Part shown: one piece after another, positions 7,755-15,859 of the stretch
Position numbering within the stretch: position 1 is the stretch's first letter
Layout: every line of letters begins with the position of its first letter
Assembly: GCA_020846875.1 (NCBI GenBank)
Contig: JADLDB010000123.1
Location: 1-38,975, forward strand
Length of the DNA: 38,975 bases
Direction of reading: 5' to 3'
From: Myxococcales bacterium
GTDB taxonomy: Bacteria > Myxococcota > Myxococcia > Myxococcales > Myxococcaceae
Notes under the pieces: model-generated
The model's database searches: none
What the model was told of the DNA's origin: nothing
Seen by the model: only the letters and a program-made list of their open reading frames with translations
Translations under genes and position numbers: made by a program

Positions 7755-9025
7755 GGCCGCCTCTCCGAGATTCTCCATAAGTGAAGCGCCCCCAACACCA
7801 TGGCGCCGAAGAAGAGCAGCGCGCCGGCGAAGCGCACGGCCGGCCAGCCGCCCAGCACCCCCACCAGCAGCACCCCGAGGCCCGCCCCGAGCAGCACCCC
7901 CTGCGCCGCGCGCGCGCGCACGTCGAGCAGGTCGGACGCGGCGGGCACCGGGCGCAGCCCGACGAGGCCGCTGAACCGGTGCATCCACACCAGGAAGGGG
8001 ACGATCTTGAAGAGCTGCCCCACCACGACGAAGCCCATGAAGCCGGGGATGGCCAGCACCCCGAAGGCCAGCACCACCCGCTCGTGCACCTGCGGCTCCA
8101 GGTCGGCGTTCAGCACCACCAGCCCCGTGGCGACCGCCAGCACCAGGCAGAGCGCCGAGGCCGCCGTCATCCACGCCGAGGCGTCGAGGTGCTTCTTGAT
8201 GCGGCGCTTGAAGATTTCCCGCACTCGCCAGGCGAAGCCGAGCGCCCCGACGCCCGCCGCCCCCGCGCCCAGCGACGCCGCGGGGCCCCACGGCCCCCAG
8301 AGCGCGTCCGCGCACAGCACCACCAGGCCCACATTCGTCGCCAGCAGCGCGACCCAGCCCGCCCGCACCGGCGCGCCGTGGCTGAGCAGGAACATCTCGA
8401 GCAGCTCGAAGCCCACGCCCATGATGAGCAGCCCAAAGAAGCCGAGCCCCGCCGACGTCGCGTGCGCCCGCAGCGCCACCAGGTGATTCACCGTCAGGTA
8501 CGGGTGCCAGAGGTTGAGCGCCAGCAGGAAGCCGAGCGTCGCGGCGAAGGCGAGCCAGCCCAGCGCCGACAGCACGAAGCCGCCGGTGAGCGAGCGCACC
8601 TTCCTTCGGTTTTGCAGCGCCGAGCGCGCCAGGGTCACCGCGTACGCCCACACCGCCGCCGCCAGCACGCCGGCCGTGATGGCCAGGCCAGGCCCGGTCT
8701 TGAGCACGCTCAGGTGACCGATGAACCCGCCTGCGCCCGCGAGGAAGAGGGCGAAGGCGGCCCAGGCGGCGCGCTCCGAGGCGAGCGGCCTCTCGAAGAG
8801 GACCGGAAGCAACTGCAGCATCGCCCCGAAGGAGATGGGCAGCAGCCACCCAAGCACCGCCAGGTGCACCACCCCCAGGAAGCGCGCCTGGAAGTGGTGG
8901 CCGTCGAAGCTCCACGCCACCGCCAGCAGCGCCGCCGCGACCGCGACCGAGCCGGCGATGCCCAGGCCCAGGTGCGCGCGGACGAGCCTGAAGGACGGCG
9001 CGTACTGGGTGGCCAGCGCCTTCAT
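7751..9025 (-). CDS. NnrS-like / heme-copper oxidase subunit I-like integral membrane protein
   Basis: A 424-residue inner-membrane protein with about 12 hydrophobic segments. Histidines sit in conserved-looking membrane contexts: VVHLAVLGWLLPISFGAMLQ, NHLVALRAHATSAGLG, and VVVGQLFKIVPFLVWMHRFS. Their arrangement resembles heme-ligating helices of oxidase subunit I or NnrS proteins, which are linked to tolerance or reduction of nitrogen oxides. It starts at ATG 9025, overlapping the stop of the double-DUF2249 gene by ATGA, and overlaps the MIP18 gene in the same way. The operon is divergent from norR. Assignment to NnrS proper versus a separate oxidase-I-like family cannot be settled by eye. 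Confidence 0.75.
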   Translation of the reverse strand: MKALATQYAPSFRLVRAHLGLGIAGSVAVAAALLAVAWSFDGHHFQARFLGVVHLAVLGWLLPISFGAMLQLLPVLFERPLASERAAWAAFALFLAGAGGFIGHLSVLKTGPGLAITAGVLAAAVWAYAVTLARSALQNRRKVRSLTGGFVLSALGWLAFAATLGFLLALNLWHPYLTVNHLVALRAHATSAGLGFFGLLIMGVGFELLEMFLLSHGAPVRAGWVALLATNVGLVVLCADALWGPWGPAASLGAGAAGVGALGFAWRVREIFKRRIKKHLDASAWMTAASALCLVLAVATGLVVLNADLEPQVHERVVLAFGVLAIPGFMGFVVVGQLFKIVPFLVWMHRFSGLVGLRPVPAASDLLDVRARAAQGVLLGAGLGVLLVGVLGGWPAVRFAGALLFFGAMVLGALHLWRISERRP

Positions 9026-9570
9026 GTCTCGAGCGACCAGGCCGGCGCGATGTGGATGAGGTAGTCGCCTTCGGCCTGCGGCGTGCAGGTGGCGCCGTAG
9101 CCGCGCAGCTTCAGCTTGTCGTACAGCATCACCGGCTCGCGGTGGTGCCGCACCCGCAGCCGCGCGCCCGGCCCCAGGTCGACCAGCTTCTGCAGGATGG
9201 CGATCATCGGCTGCGGCGGCTCCAGTTGGCTCACGTCCAGGTCCACCACCGGCTGCAGCGGCGCGCGCTCGTCACCCGCCGCGACCGCCTCGGACTCAGC
9301 CCCGGCGGCGGTGTAGAACCACACCTCCACCAGCTCGCCCTTCTTCTCGGTGACCGCCTGCCGGCCGAGCCCCGCCATGACGGAGTAGAGTGGCGCCGGC
9401 TCGAAGTTCACCAGCAGGTGCAAGGCGTCACGCGGGTCGAGCGTCTGCACCGTCTTCATGATCAACCCGAACGGGTCGCCCCCCTTGTCGAGCACGGGGC
9501 GGACATCGAGTGTCTTCAAGCCCCGCACGCCGGCAGCGACGAGCGGAGCTGGCAGCGCGGGCCCGTCCAT
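9022..9570 (-). CDS. tandem DUF2249 protein
   Basis: A 182-residue cytosolic protein with two DUF2249 units. The first is around 15-85 (LDVRPVLDKGGDPFGLIM, DALHLLVNFEPAPLYSVM). The second is around 108-180 (LDVSQLEPPQPMIAILQKL, ARLRVRHHREPVMLYDKL, ending GDYLIHIAP). DUF2249 domains are small TusA-like folds found in operons for nitrogen oxide response and respiration; their biochemical role is not established. Start ATG 9570 lies three bases after the stop of the single-domain DUF2249 gene. The C-terminal repeat keeps the classical PP.PM.I pattern, while the first is diverged. Confidence 0.82.
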   Translation of the reverse strand: MDGPALPAPLVAAGVRGLKTLDVRPVLDKGGDPFGLIMKTVQTLDPRDALHLLVNFEPAPLYSVMAGLGRQAVTEKKGELVEVWFYTAAGAESEAVAAGDERAPLQPVVDLDVSQLEPPQPMIAILQKLVDLGPGARLRVRHHREPVMLYDKLKLRGYGATCTPQAEGDYLIHIAPAWSLET

Positions 9571-9573
9571 CGC

Positions 9574-9825
9574 TCAGGCCCTCGGCTTGCCGATGCGGAC
9601 GCGCCACACCGCCGGGCCCGCCTCGAGGTATTCCCACTCGAACTGTCCGGCCAGCTCCGCCTGGAAGTGGTAGTGCAGCGGCTTGGGGTCGTGATCGTTG
9701 ACCAGCGTGAAGGACTCGCCCTTCGCCAGCTTGTTGAACGTCGAAAAGATGGTGGGGTGCTTCTGCGGCGGCGGAATCACGCGCACGTCGAGGATGCTGC
9801 CGACATCGGGACGCTGGGTCTGCAT
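9574..9825 (-). CDS. single-domain DUF2249 protein
   Basis: An 83-residue protein that is essentially one DUF2249 domain: LDVRVIPPPQKHPTIFSTF, the conserved FTLVNDHDPKPLHYHF, and the tail GQFEWEYLEAGPAVWRVRIG. It is the first gene of the minus-strand operon next to norR. The start is ATG 9825 (MQTQRPDVGSILDVRV), with GGAG about 6 bases upstream; an upstream in-frame start at 9891 is rejected because its added residues overlap the promoter region and are not domain-like. Expression is probably controlled from the NorR-type sites at 9925-9980. Confidence 0.88.
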   Translation of the reverse strand: MQTQRPDVGSILDVRVIPPPQKHPTIFSTFNKLAKGESFTLVNDHDPKPLHYHFQAELAGQFEWEYLEAGPAVWRVRIGKPRA

Positions 9826-9877
9826 GGTTGGCTCCGGGGTGAGAGAAGGGTTCGGCGCGGCGCCCCTGTCCACGGGC

Positions 9878-9884
9878 CGTGCCA
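9878..9884 (-). promoter_or_regulatory. candidate sigma-54 -24 element
   Basis: Read on the minus strand the sequence is TGGCACG, a perfect match to the -24 half of a sigma-54 promoter. The expected -12 TTGC is not matched at the right distance (GTGGA instead), so this is a partial promoter. Its position, about 50 bp upstream of the first operon ATG and 40-100 bp downstream of the NorR-type sites, is right for enhancer-dependent transcription. Confidence 0.35.
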
Positions 9885-9924
9885 GCCGCAAGTGCCCTCC
9901 ACGCCTCGGCGCGAACCCTCGCGC

Positions 9925-9980
9925 GTTGTCCGTTTAACAACAGGCCCGTGGTCAATCAGACCTGATGTTGTCATATTGAC
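9925..9980. promoter_or_regulatory. three GT-N7-AC NorR-type enhancer sites
   Basis: Three inverted-repeat sites with the NorR spacing GT-N7-AC lie between norR and the divergent operon. Site 1 is 9925-9941 (GTTGT-N7-ACAAC, core 9928-9938). Site 2 is 9950-9962 (GGT-N7-ACC, core 9951-9961). Site 3 is 9970-9980 (GTCA-TAT-TGAC). Centres are at 9933, 9956 and 9975. Three such sites are the known arrangement for NorR at norVW in E. coli. Site 3 ends three bases before the norR start codon, which would allow autorepression. NorR itself is encoded next to the sites; binding is inferred. Confidence 0.7.
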
Positions 9981-9983
9981 TGT

Positions 9984-11522
9984 ATGCACTCCGGGGCGCT
10001 GCGCGCGGTGGTACGGGCGGCGATCGAGCTGACGACGCGGCACAGCCGCGAGGCGGTGCTCGACGCCATCCTCCTCGAGCTCGAGCGGTTGGTGCCGTTC
10101 GACATGGCGTCGGTGCTGGTGCTCGAGGGAGACGTGCTGCGCATGGTGGCGGGGCGCGGCTTCCGGCGGGACCTCGACGTGCTGGCGCAGCGCTTTCGGC
10201 GCGACGAGAACCCGCGGCTGGCGCGCGCGCTCAAGGCCCACGGCACGGTGCGGTTCCTCGACCCGACGGAAGAAGACCCGTTCGACGGCCTGTCCCCCAT
10301 GGCGCTCGAGCAGGTGCACTCGTGCATGGCGGCGCCGATGCGCGTGCAGGGGGAGCTGTTGGGCGTCATCACCGCCGACGCGCACGAGGCCCAGCGCTTC
10401 GAGGCCGCTCACGAAGAGCTGATGGAGCTGTTCGCGGCGCTGGCCGCGGTGGCGATTCACAACGCCGACCTGGTGTCGGAGCTCGAGCGGGCGCGCGCGC
10501 AGCTCTCGGGCGAGGTCGAGACGCTGGCCGAAGAGATCCGCGACGCGGCGGGGGGCATCGACATCGTCGGCGAGTCGTCGGCGGCGCGGAAGCTGCGCGA
10601 GGAGATTTCCGCCGTCGGCCCCACCGACACGGGCGTGCTCATCCTCGGCGAGACCGGCACGGGCAAGGAGCTGGTGGCGCGGGCGCTCCACGCCACCTCG
10701 CCTCGGCGCCAGCGGCCGTTGATCCGCTTCGACTGCTCGGCGGTGGCGCCCAACCTCATCGAGTCCGAGCTGTACGGCCACGTGAAGGGGGCCTTCACCG
10801 GCGCGGTGGGCGCGCGCGTCGGCAAGCTCGAGGTGGCGCACGGGGGCACGCTGTTCCTCGACGAGGTGGGCGAGCTGCCGCTGCACCTGCAGCCGAGGCT
10901 CTTGCGCGCGCTGCAGGAGCGCGAGCTGGAGCGGGTGGGCGACCACCGCGTGCGGCGCATTGACGTGCGCATCATCGCGGCCACCAACCGTGACCTCGAG
11001 GCCGAGGTGCGGGCCCGCCGCTTCCGCGCCGACCTCTTTCACCGGCTCGCCGTGTACCCCCTGCGAGTCCCGCCGCTCGCCGAGCGCCTGGAGGACCTCG
11101 AGCCGCTGGTGCGCCACTTCGTGCGCAAGCTGGCGCCGCGGCTGCGGTTGGGCGACGTGAAGGTGGACGACGGCTTCATCCGCACGCTGGAGCGCACCCC
11201 GTGGGCGGGGAACGTGCGCGAGCTGGAGAACACCGTCGAGCGGGCGCTGGTGCGAGCCCGCACCCTGGGCGCGAAGGCGATGCTTGACGAGGCGGCGGCG
11301 CGCGGGCTGGGGCTGGGACCGGTGCGCGTCCCGGCGGCGCCGGAGGCCCAGGCGCCGCTCCTCCCCAGGGGTCAGACGCTCAAGGAGGCGACCGCGGCCT
11401 TCCAGCGGAAGGTGCTCGACGCCGTGCTGCGCGAGTGCGACGGAAACCTGGCCCGGGCGGCGCGCCGGCTGGGAGAAGATCGCTCGAACCTGCACCGCCG
11501 CCTGCGGCGCCTCGGGCGCTGA
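9984..11522 (+). CDS. norR: NorR-family nitric oxide-sensing sigma-54 activator
   Basis: A 512-residue enhancer-binding protein with an N-terminal GAF sensor (about 20-175), an AAA+ domain (about 190-420) and a C-terminal Fis-type helix-turn-helix ([20 protein letters not shown]). Walker A is G222-E229 (GETGTGKE), the sigma-54 contact loop GAFTGA is 269-274, and Walker B is in [12 protein letters not shown]. In the sensor, D101 (DPFDG), H112 and C114 (VHSCM) and D132 (TADA) line up with the iron-ligand region known around D99, H111, C113 and D131 of E. coli NorR, as I recall that sequence. The start is ATG 9984; no Shine-Dalgarno is visible and the third NorR-type site abuts it. It should activate the divergent DUF2249 operon in response to NO. 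Confidence 0.93.
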   Translation: MHSGALRAVVRAAIELTTRHSREAVLDAILLELERLVPFDMASVLVLEGDVLRMVAGRGFRRDLDVLAQRFRRDENPRLARALKAHGTVRFLDPTEEDPFDGLSPMALEQVHSCMAAPMRVQGELLGVITADAHEAQRFEAAHEELMELFAALAAVAIHNADLVSELERARAQLSGEVETLAEEIRDAAGGIDIVGESSAARKLREEISAVGPTDTGVLILGETGTGKELVARALHATSPRRQRPLIRFDCSAVAPNLIESELYGHVKGAFTGAVGARVGKLEVAHGGTLFLDEVGELPLHLQPRLLRALQERELERVGDHRVRRIDVRIIAATNRDLEAEVRARRFRADLFHRLAVYPLRVPPLAERLEDLEPLVRHFVRKLAPRLRLGDVKVDDGFIRTLERTPWAGNVRELENTVERALVRARTLGAKAMLDEAAARGLGLGPVRVPAAPEAQAPLLPRGQTLKEATAAFQRKVLDAVLRECDGNLARAARRLGEDRSNLHRRLRRLGR

Positions 11523-11540
11523 GCGCCTCGCGCTCAAGGC

Positions 11541-11923
11541 GAGGGGACCGTCTTCCGTTCCCCCGCGACGGGCAAGCGTCGAGGACGCGCGCGCTGCACC
11601 CGCGCCGCCGTCGAGGAGACCGCCAGCGTTCCTTCCGCGGCGGCCAAGCGTCGAGGACGCGCGCGCGCTGCACCCGCGCCGACGTCGAGGAGACCGTCAG
11701 CGTTCCTTCCGCGGCGGCCAAGCGTCGCGGCCGCGCGCGCTGCACCCGCGCCGCCGTCGAGGAGACCGTCAGCGTTCCTTCCGCGGCGGCCAAGCGTCGC
11801 GGCCGCGCGCGCTGCACCCGCGCCGACGTCGAGGAGACCGTCAGCGTTCCTTCCGCGGCGGCCAAGCGTCGCGGACGCGCGCGCGCTGCACCCGCGCCGC
11901 CGTCGAGGAGACCGTCTTCATCT
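11541..11923. repeat. 72-74 bp tandem repeat array, five full units
   Basis: Between the 3' ends of norR and the convergent flavoprotein gene, a GC-rich unit recurs head to tail. The landmark CGTCGAGGAGACCG begins at 11609, 11683, 11755, 11827 and 11901, so periods are 74, 72, 72 and 74 bp. A diverged partial copy starts near 11541 (GAGGGGACCGTCTTCC), and the last unit runs up to and slightly past the flavoprotein stop codon at 11918-11920. Units differ mainly at one position (A or C before GGACGCGC versus GGCCGCGC) and by two-base changes in a CG run. The array is not a multiple of three throughout, so it is not coding. It fills the 395-bp intergenic space, where no gene is seen. Confidence 0.85.
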
Positions 11924-13096
11924 TTCCGTGATGGGCAGGCGGCCACGCACGTTGCCGGCGTTGAACGGCCCGGGCGCGGCGATCAGCTTGCGCGCGTGCT
12001 CGACCTGGTCCCAGGTGTTCCACAGCAAGACGCCCCGGACGCGCCCGGCCTCGAGGTAGTACACGACGCCCTCCCGGAATGGCGTGACCCACTGTTCGAC
12101 GGTCTCCAGGCGCACGTCGAGCGTGCCGACGGCCTCGTAGCCGAGGTCGAAGAGATCGGAGTAGAAGAACGGCAGCTCCTCGTACGGCGCCGCGACGCCG
12201 GCCATGCACTTGCCAGCGCGCGCCCCCATGGTGAGCGCGGCGTCTTCGTGCTCGACGCGCACGCGGTGACCCAGCGCTTGCGACGGAAACGCGGCGACGT
12301 CGCCGGCGGCGTAGATGTCCTGGTCCGAGGTCTGCAGGCGCTCGTTCACCACGATGCCGTTGTCGACGGCGAGGCCGGCGTCCCGGGCGAGCTGCACGTT
12401 GGGGGTGATGCCGAGTCCGGCGACCACGCCGTCGACCTCGAGCGTGCTGCCGTCGGACAAGGCGAGCGTACCTCCGTCGGCGCCCGTCGCGGTGAGGCCG
12501 GGGCGTACGTCCACGCCCTTCTCGCGGTAGTACGCGGTGACCGCGGCGCTCAAGGCGCTCGGGAAGGCGCGGGCACAGAGGCCGGGCTCGGGGAACAGCA
12601 GGGTGACCTTGCAGCCGTTCAGCGTGAGGGCCGCGGCGAGCTCGCTGCCGATGAAGCCGCCGCCGATGACCGCGAAGTGCTTGCCGGGCCGCGCCAGCGC
12701 GCGCAGGCGGCGGTAGTCACCCACGGTGCGGAAGTAGATGAAGGCGTCGCCGCCGAACGGCAATCGCCGCGGCGCACCGCCCGTGGCGAGCAGCAGCTTC
12801 CCATAGCGCCAGGTGTCGCCCGTGTCGTCGGTGACGGTGTGCGCGGCGCGATCGAGGCTCACCGCGTGGCGACCGAGGGCAAGCTCGGCGCGGGCCTTGT
12901 CGATGGGGCGAAAGATGTCCGCCTCCTTGCCGCCCTTCCACAGCTTCTTGCTGAGCGGCGGGCGATCGTACGGCGGGTCGGCTTCAGCGCCCAGGAGCGC
13001 GATGGTGGCCTTGGGAGCGGCCTCGCGCAGCGCGTGGGCCGCGGCTTCGCCCGCCATGCCCGCGCCGATGACCAGGTAGTCGTGGCTGTGCTGCAC
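11918..13096 (-). CDS. AIF-like FAD/NAD(P)-dependent oxidoreductase
   Basis: A 392-residue two-dinucleotide-domain flavoprotein. The FAD-binding GAGMAG is at 11-16, PPYDRPPLSK follows at 41-50, a second nucleotide motif GGGFIG is at 145-150, and the distal FAD motif includes YAAGDVA. The C-terminal part, with FFYSDLFDLGYEAVG, resembles the C-terminal domain of apoptosis-inducing factor and bacterial relatives rather than plain NorW or rubredoxin reductases. The start is GTG 13096 (VQHSHDYLVIG), with GAGGAG six bases upstream; the ATG codons further upstream add non-domain residues. It converges on norR across the tandem repeat. Its electron partner is not visible nearby, and a NorW-like role is possible but not supported by operon structure. 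Confidence 0.88.
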   Translation of the reverse strand: MQHSHDYLVIGAGMAGEAAAHALREAAPKATIALLGAEADPPYDRPPLSKKLWKGGKEADIFRPIDKARAELALGRHAVSLDRAAHTVTDDTGDTWRYGKLLLATGGAPRRLPFGGDAFIYFRTVGDYRRLRALARPGKHFAVIGGGFIGSELAAALTLNGCKVTLLFPEPGLCARAFPSALSAAVTAYYREKGVDVRPGLTATGADGGTLALSDGSTLEVDGVVAGLGITPNVQLARDAGLAVDNGIVVNERLQTSDQDIYAAGDVAAFPSQALGHRVRVEHEDAALTMGARAGKCMAGVAAPYEELPFFYSDLFDLGYEAVGTLDVRLETVEQWVTPFREGVVYYLEAGRVRGVLLWNTWDQVEHARKLIAAPGPFNAGNVRGRLPITER

Positions 13097-13249
13097 GGGG
13101 TTCTCCTCGTGGTCTTCCGCCTGCGTCGGTGGAGGTGCTCGTTTCTGCATCACTCACAACGCCGCGCGTGGAACGCAAGCACGTTGGCGCCCGCCCGCCT
13201 CGGGAGCTCATTGCGGGCCCGGGACTCACCTGCTTTGGTGACGCGCTCC

Positions 13250-13927
13250 ATGGACTTCAAGAAGGCCGAGTACGAAGGCCCAGCGCCGGCGGCGGGCGCG
13301 TGTGGCGCGTGTCGCTCGCCTCTCTCGGCGCAGTACTGGACGGCCGGCGACGCGACGCTGTGCGGCGGCTGCGCCGAGGCCTTGCGCGCGGGTCCGCCGA
13401 AGGAAGGCGCTTTCCTGCGGGCGCTGAAGGCGCTCGTCTTCGGCTCGGGCGTAGGGCTGGCGGGCGCCATCGGCTACAGCCTCATCATCACCTTCCTCCA
13501 GATGGAGCTCGCGCTCGTCACCATCTTCATCGGCTGGCTGGTGGGTCGCGCGGTGCGGGCGGGCTCCGAGGGCCGCGGCGGGCGCGGCTACCAGGTGATG
13601 GGCGCGGTCCTCACCTACGCGTGGTGCATGATGGCCTACGTCCCCAGCATCGTGACGGAGCTGACGAAGGCCGCCGAGCCGGTGCCCTTCGCGGCCGCCG
13701 TCCTCTTCGCGCCCTTCCTGGCGCTCGTCATTCCCTTCACCGGGGCGATGGGCGTCCTCGGCAGCCTCATCCTCGCCTTCGGGGTGTGGCGCGGCTGGCG
13801 CGAGCCCGCGCGCGTGGAGGTGGCGGTGACGGGGCCGTTCGAGCTCGCGCCGGCGGTGGCGCCCACGGCGGCGCCTGCGCCCTTCGTCGACGCCCCGCCG
13901 CCGGAGCCCGGCCCCGGCGCGCCATGA
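13250..13927 (+). CDS. zinc-ribbon membrane protein
   Basis: A 225-residue protein. It opens with a CxxC...CxxC ribbon (CGACRSPL and CGGCAEAL, about residues 18-43), followed by about four membrane segments (GVGLAGAIGYSLIITFLQ, LALVTIFIGWLVGRAV, VMGAVLTYAWCMMAYV, AAVLFAPFLALVIPFTGAMG) and a Pro/Ala-rich tail. The start ATG 13250 follows an intergenic stretch from the divergent flavoprotein. Its stop overlaps the ATG of the M50 protease gene (ATGA), so the two are translated together. The function is unknown; a substrate or partner of the protease is a guess from the coupling. Confidence 0.75.
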   Translation: MDFKKAEYEGPAPAAGACGACRSPLSAQYWTAGDATLCGGCAEALRAGPPKEGAFLRALKALVFGSGVGLAGAIGYSLIITFLQMELALVTIFIGWLVGRAVRAGSEGRGGRGYQVMGAVLTYAWCMMAYVPSIVTELTKAAEPVPFAAAVLFAPFLALVIPFTGAMGVLGSLILAFGVWRGWREPARVEVAVTGPFELAPAVAPTAAPAPFVDAPPPEPGPGAP

Positions 13928-14967
13928 CGACGCTGCGGTGCGCGGCCTGCGGCACGACGGCGCCGGCCCACTTCCTCGCCTGCCCGCGGTGCCGCGCGCT
14001 GTTCCATGCAGAAGAGCTGTCCGCGCTGTCGCAGGAGGCCGACTCGCTGGAGGCGCGAGGCGACGTGCTGGGGGCGCTCGACCGGCTGCGCGCGATGGAG
14101 CCCTTGCTGCCGGCCACGTCCACGCAGACGACGCAGTTGCGGGCGCGCCTCGCCGCCCTCGAGCCTCGCGCCGCAGGACAGAAGGCCGCGCCGTCGAAGG
14201 TGCCGCGCTGGCTCGCGGGGCTGGGCGCGGCGGGCGTGGCGGTGTGGAAGTTCGCCGCGCCGCTGCTGGCGCTCCTGAGCAAGACGAAGCTGCTCTTCGT
14301 GGGCCTTTTGAAGCTGCCCACGCTGCTGTCCTTCTTCGTCAGCGCGGCGCTGTGGAGCGACGGACTGAGCGGTCTGGGCCTCGCGGTGCTGGTGCTCTTG
14401 TCCATCTACGTGCACGAGGTGGGGCACACCTGGGCCTTTCGCAAGTACGGCATCGCGGTGTCGGCGCCGATGTTCGTCCCCGGCCTGGGCGCCTTCGTGC
14501 GCGGCGCCTCGTACCCGAAGAGTCCGGCGGCGGCGGGCGACGTGGCGCTGTCAGGGCCCTGGTGGGGCGGCGTGGCGGGCCTGGTGGTGCTGGCGGCGGG
14601 CCTGGGGACGCGCGAGGCGTGGCTGTGCGGCGCGGCGGTGCTGGTGGCCGAGGTGAACCTCTTCAACCTGCTGCCGGTGTGGCAACTGGATGGCGCGCGG
14701 GCGACGAAGTGCCTGTCGCCGACGCAGGTGCTGGTGGTGGGCGGCGTGGGGCTGTTGGCGGGCGCACTGGCCGGCTCGCCGATGGCGCTGTTGAGCGGCG
14801 CGGGGTTGGTGGTGCGGCGGTGGGTGGCGCCGCCGGAGGGGCCGGGGGACCGGCGCACCTTCGTCTTCCTCCTCGCGCTGGTGCTGGGGCTGTCGGCGCT
14901 GCGCTTCGGCGCGCACCTGGCGCTGGGCGCGTCTCCCGCGGGCACAGGCACCCTCGCTGGGGGGTGA
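13924..14967 (+). CDS. M50-family (site-2 protease-like) intramembrane metalloprotease with N-terminal zinc ribbon
   Basis: A 347-residue polytopic protein. It opens with a CxxC...CxxC ribbon (LRCAACGTT, ACPRCRAL), then a short helical region, then membrane helices carrying the zinc motif H164-E165-x-x-H168 (YVHEVGHTWAF) and the third ligand in a QLDG motif at D256 (LLPVWQLDGAR). These are the two hallmarks of site-2 proteases, which cut membrane-embedded substrates. Both motifs are intact. ATG 13924 overlaps the upstream gene's stop codon by ATGA. The partner gene also begins with a ribbon, which makes a paired membrane system likely. The 158 bp after the gene hold only short GAC/GGA-rich imperfect repeats (about 14980-15035). 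Confidence 0.88.
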   Translation: MTTLRCAACGTTAPAHFLACPRCRALFHAEELSALSQEADSLEARGDVLGALDRLRAMEPLLPATSTQTTQLRARLAALEPRAAGQKAAPSKVPRWLAGLGAAGVAVWKFAAPLLALLSKTKLLFVGLLKLPTLLSFFVSAALWSDGLSGLGLAVLVLLSIYVHEVGHTWAFRKYGIAVSAPMFVPGLGAFVRGASYPKSPAAAGDVALSGPWWGGVAGLVVLAAGLGTREAWLCGAAVLVAEVNLFNLLPVWQLDGARATKCLSPTQVLVVGGVGLLAGALAGSPMALLSGAGLVVRRWVAPPEGPGDRRTFVFLLALVLGLSALRFGAHLALGASPAGTGTLAGG

Positions 14968-15125
14968 GTGCCGGGCGACAGTCCGGCGACATCGGTAACC
15001 CCGGAGACCTGGGTGACGCGTCGGACCTGGGCGAGAAGCGGGCCCCAAGACGACGCCACCCACCAGCCGCGCCGCCCACTCGGAGAACGCCCTGCAAGAG
15101 AAGTCACTTGCGGTAGAAGGGCGCC

Positions 15126-15848
15126 ATGGGACGCATCTTCGAGACCCGCAAGGCCACGATGTTCAAGCGGTGGAACACCATGGCCAAGGCCTTCACCCGC
15201 GTGTCGAAGGAGATCGCCATCGCCGTGAAGTCGGGCGGCCCCAGCCCCGAGTCGAACCCTTCGCTGCGGCGGGCCATTCAGAATGCCCGGGCCGTCAACA
15301 TGCCCAAGGACAAGGTGGAGGCGGCCATCAAGCGCGCGTCGGGGCAGGACCAGAAGGCCTACGACGTGGTGCTGTACGAAGGCTACGCGCCCCACGGGGT
15401 CGCGGTGCTGGTGGAGACGGCCACCGACAACGTGGTCCGCACCGTCGCCAACGTGCGCATGCACTTCAAGGACTGGGGCGGCAACATGGGCAACGCGGGC
15501 AGCGTGGCCTTCGCCTTCAAGCGCATGGGCGTCTTCCGGCTTCTGCCCGAGGGCCTCGACCAGGAAGCGCTGGAGTTCGAGCTCATCGACCACGGCCTCG
15601 AAGAGCTGGGCGAGGGCACCGGCGAGAAGGGCGAGAAGCAGCTCATCATCCGCTGCGCCTTCGCGGACTTTGGGAAGCTCCAGGCCGCCATCGAGGCGCG
15701 AGGGCTGTCTCCCGTCTCGTCGGAGTCCGAGTACATACCCCAGACTCCGATGGAGCTGCCCGAGGAGAAGGCCCAGGAAGTGCTGAAGATGGTGGACGCG
15801 CTGGAGCAGGACGAAGACGTCCAGCGCGTGTTCCACAACCTGGCCTGA
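15126..15848 (+). CDS. YebC/PmpR-family DNA-binding regulatory protein
   Basis: A 240-residue YebC-family protein of normal length. The N-terminus [17 protein letters not shown] replaces the more usual AGHSKWANIKHRK form, then the family core [47 protein letters not shown] and [14 protein letters not shown] follows. Members bind nucleic acid, and some act as transcriptional regulators or relieve ribosome stalling at proline-rich stretches. ATG 15126 is the only sensible start. It stands alone on the plus strand and converges with the receiver protein gene 11 bp downstream. The divergent N-terminus suggests the second YebC subfamily, as in TACO1-like and Bacteroidetes forms. Confidence 0.92.
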   Translation: MGRIFETRKATMFKRWNTMAKAFTRVSKEIAIAVKSGGPSPESNPSLRRAIQNARAVNMPKDKVEAAIKRASGQDQKAYDVVLYEGYAPHGVAVLVETATDNVVRTVANVRMHFKDWGGNMGNAGSVAFAFKRMGVFRLLPEGLDQEALEFELIDHGLEELGEGTGEKGEKQLIIRCAFADFGKLQAAIEARGLSPVSSESEYIPQTPMELPEEKAQEVLKMVDALEQDEDVQRVFHNLA

Positions 15849-15859
15849 AGCCAGCGGAC

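Noticed and set aside
9302-9340. GGTGT...ACACC dyad within the double-DUF2249 gene as another copy of the dispersed element
   Set aside because: It lacks the inner GGGCA/TGCCC stem and the TCTACA/TGTAGA arms at the right spacing; it is ordinary coding sequence.
11541-11923. CRISPR array interpretation of the tandem repeat
   Set aside because: Units are adjacent with no unique spacers and are 72-74 bp long; no cas genes are nearby.
14980-15035. GAC/GGA-rich imperfect repeats after the M50 gene as a gene
   Set aside because: The stretch is only about 55 bp, has no start or ribosome binding site, and is best seen as a short low-complexity tract.
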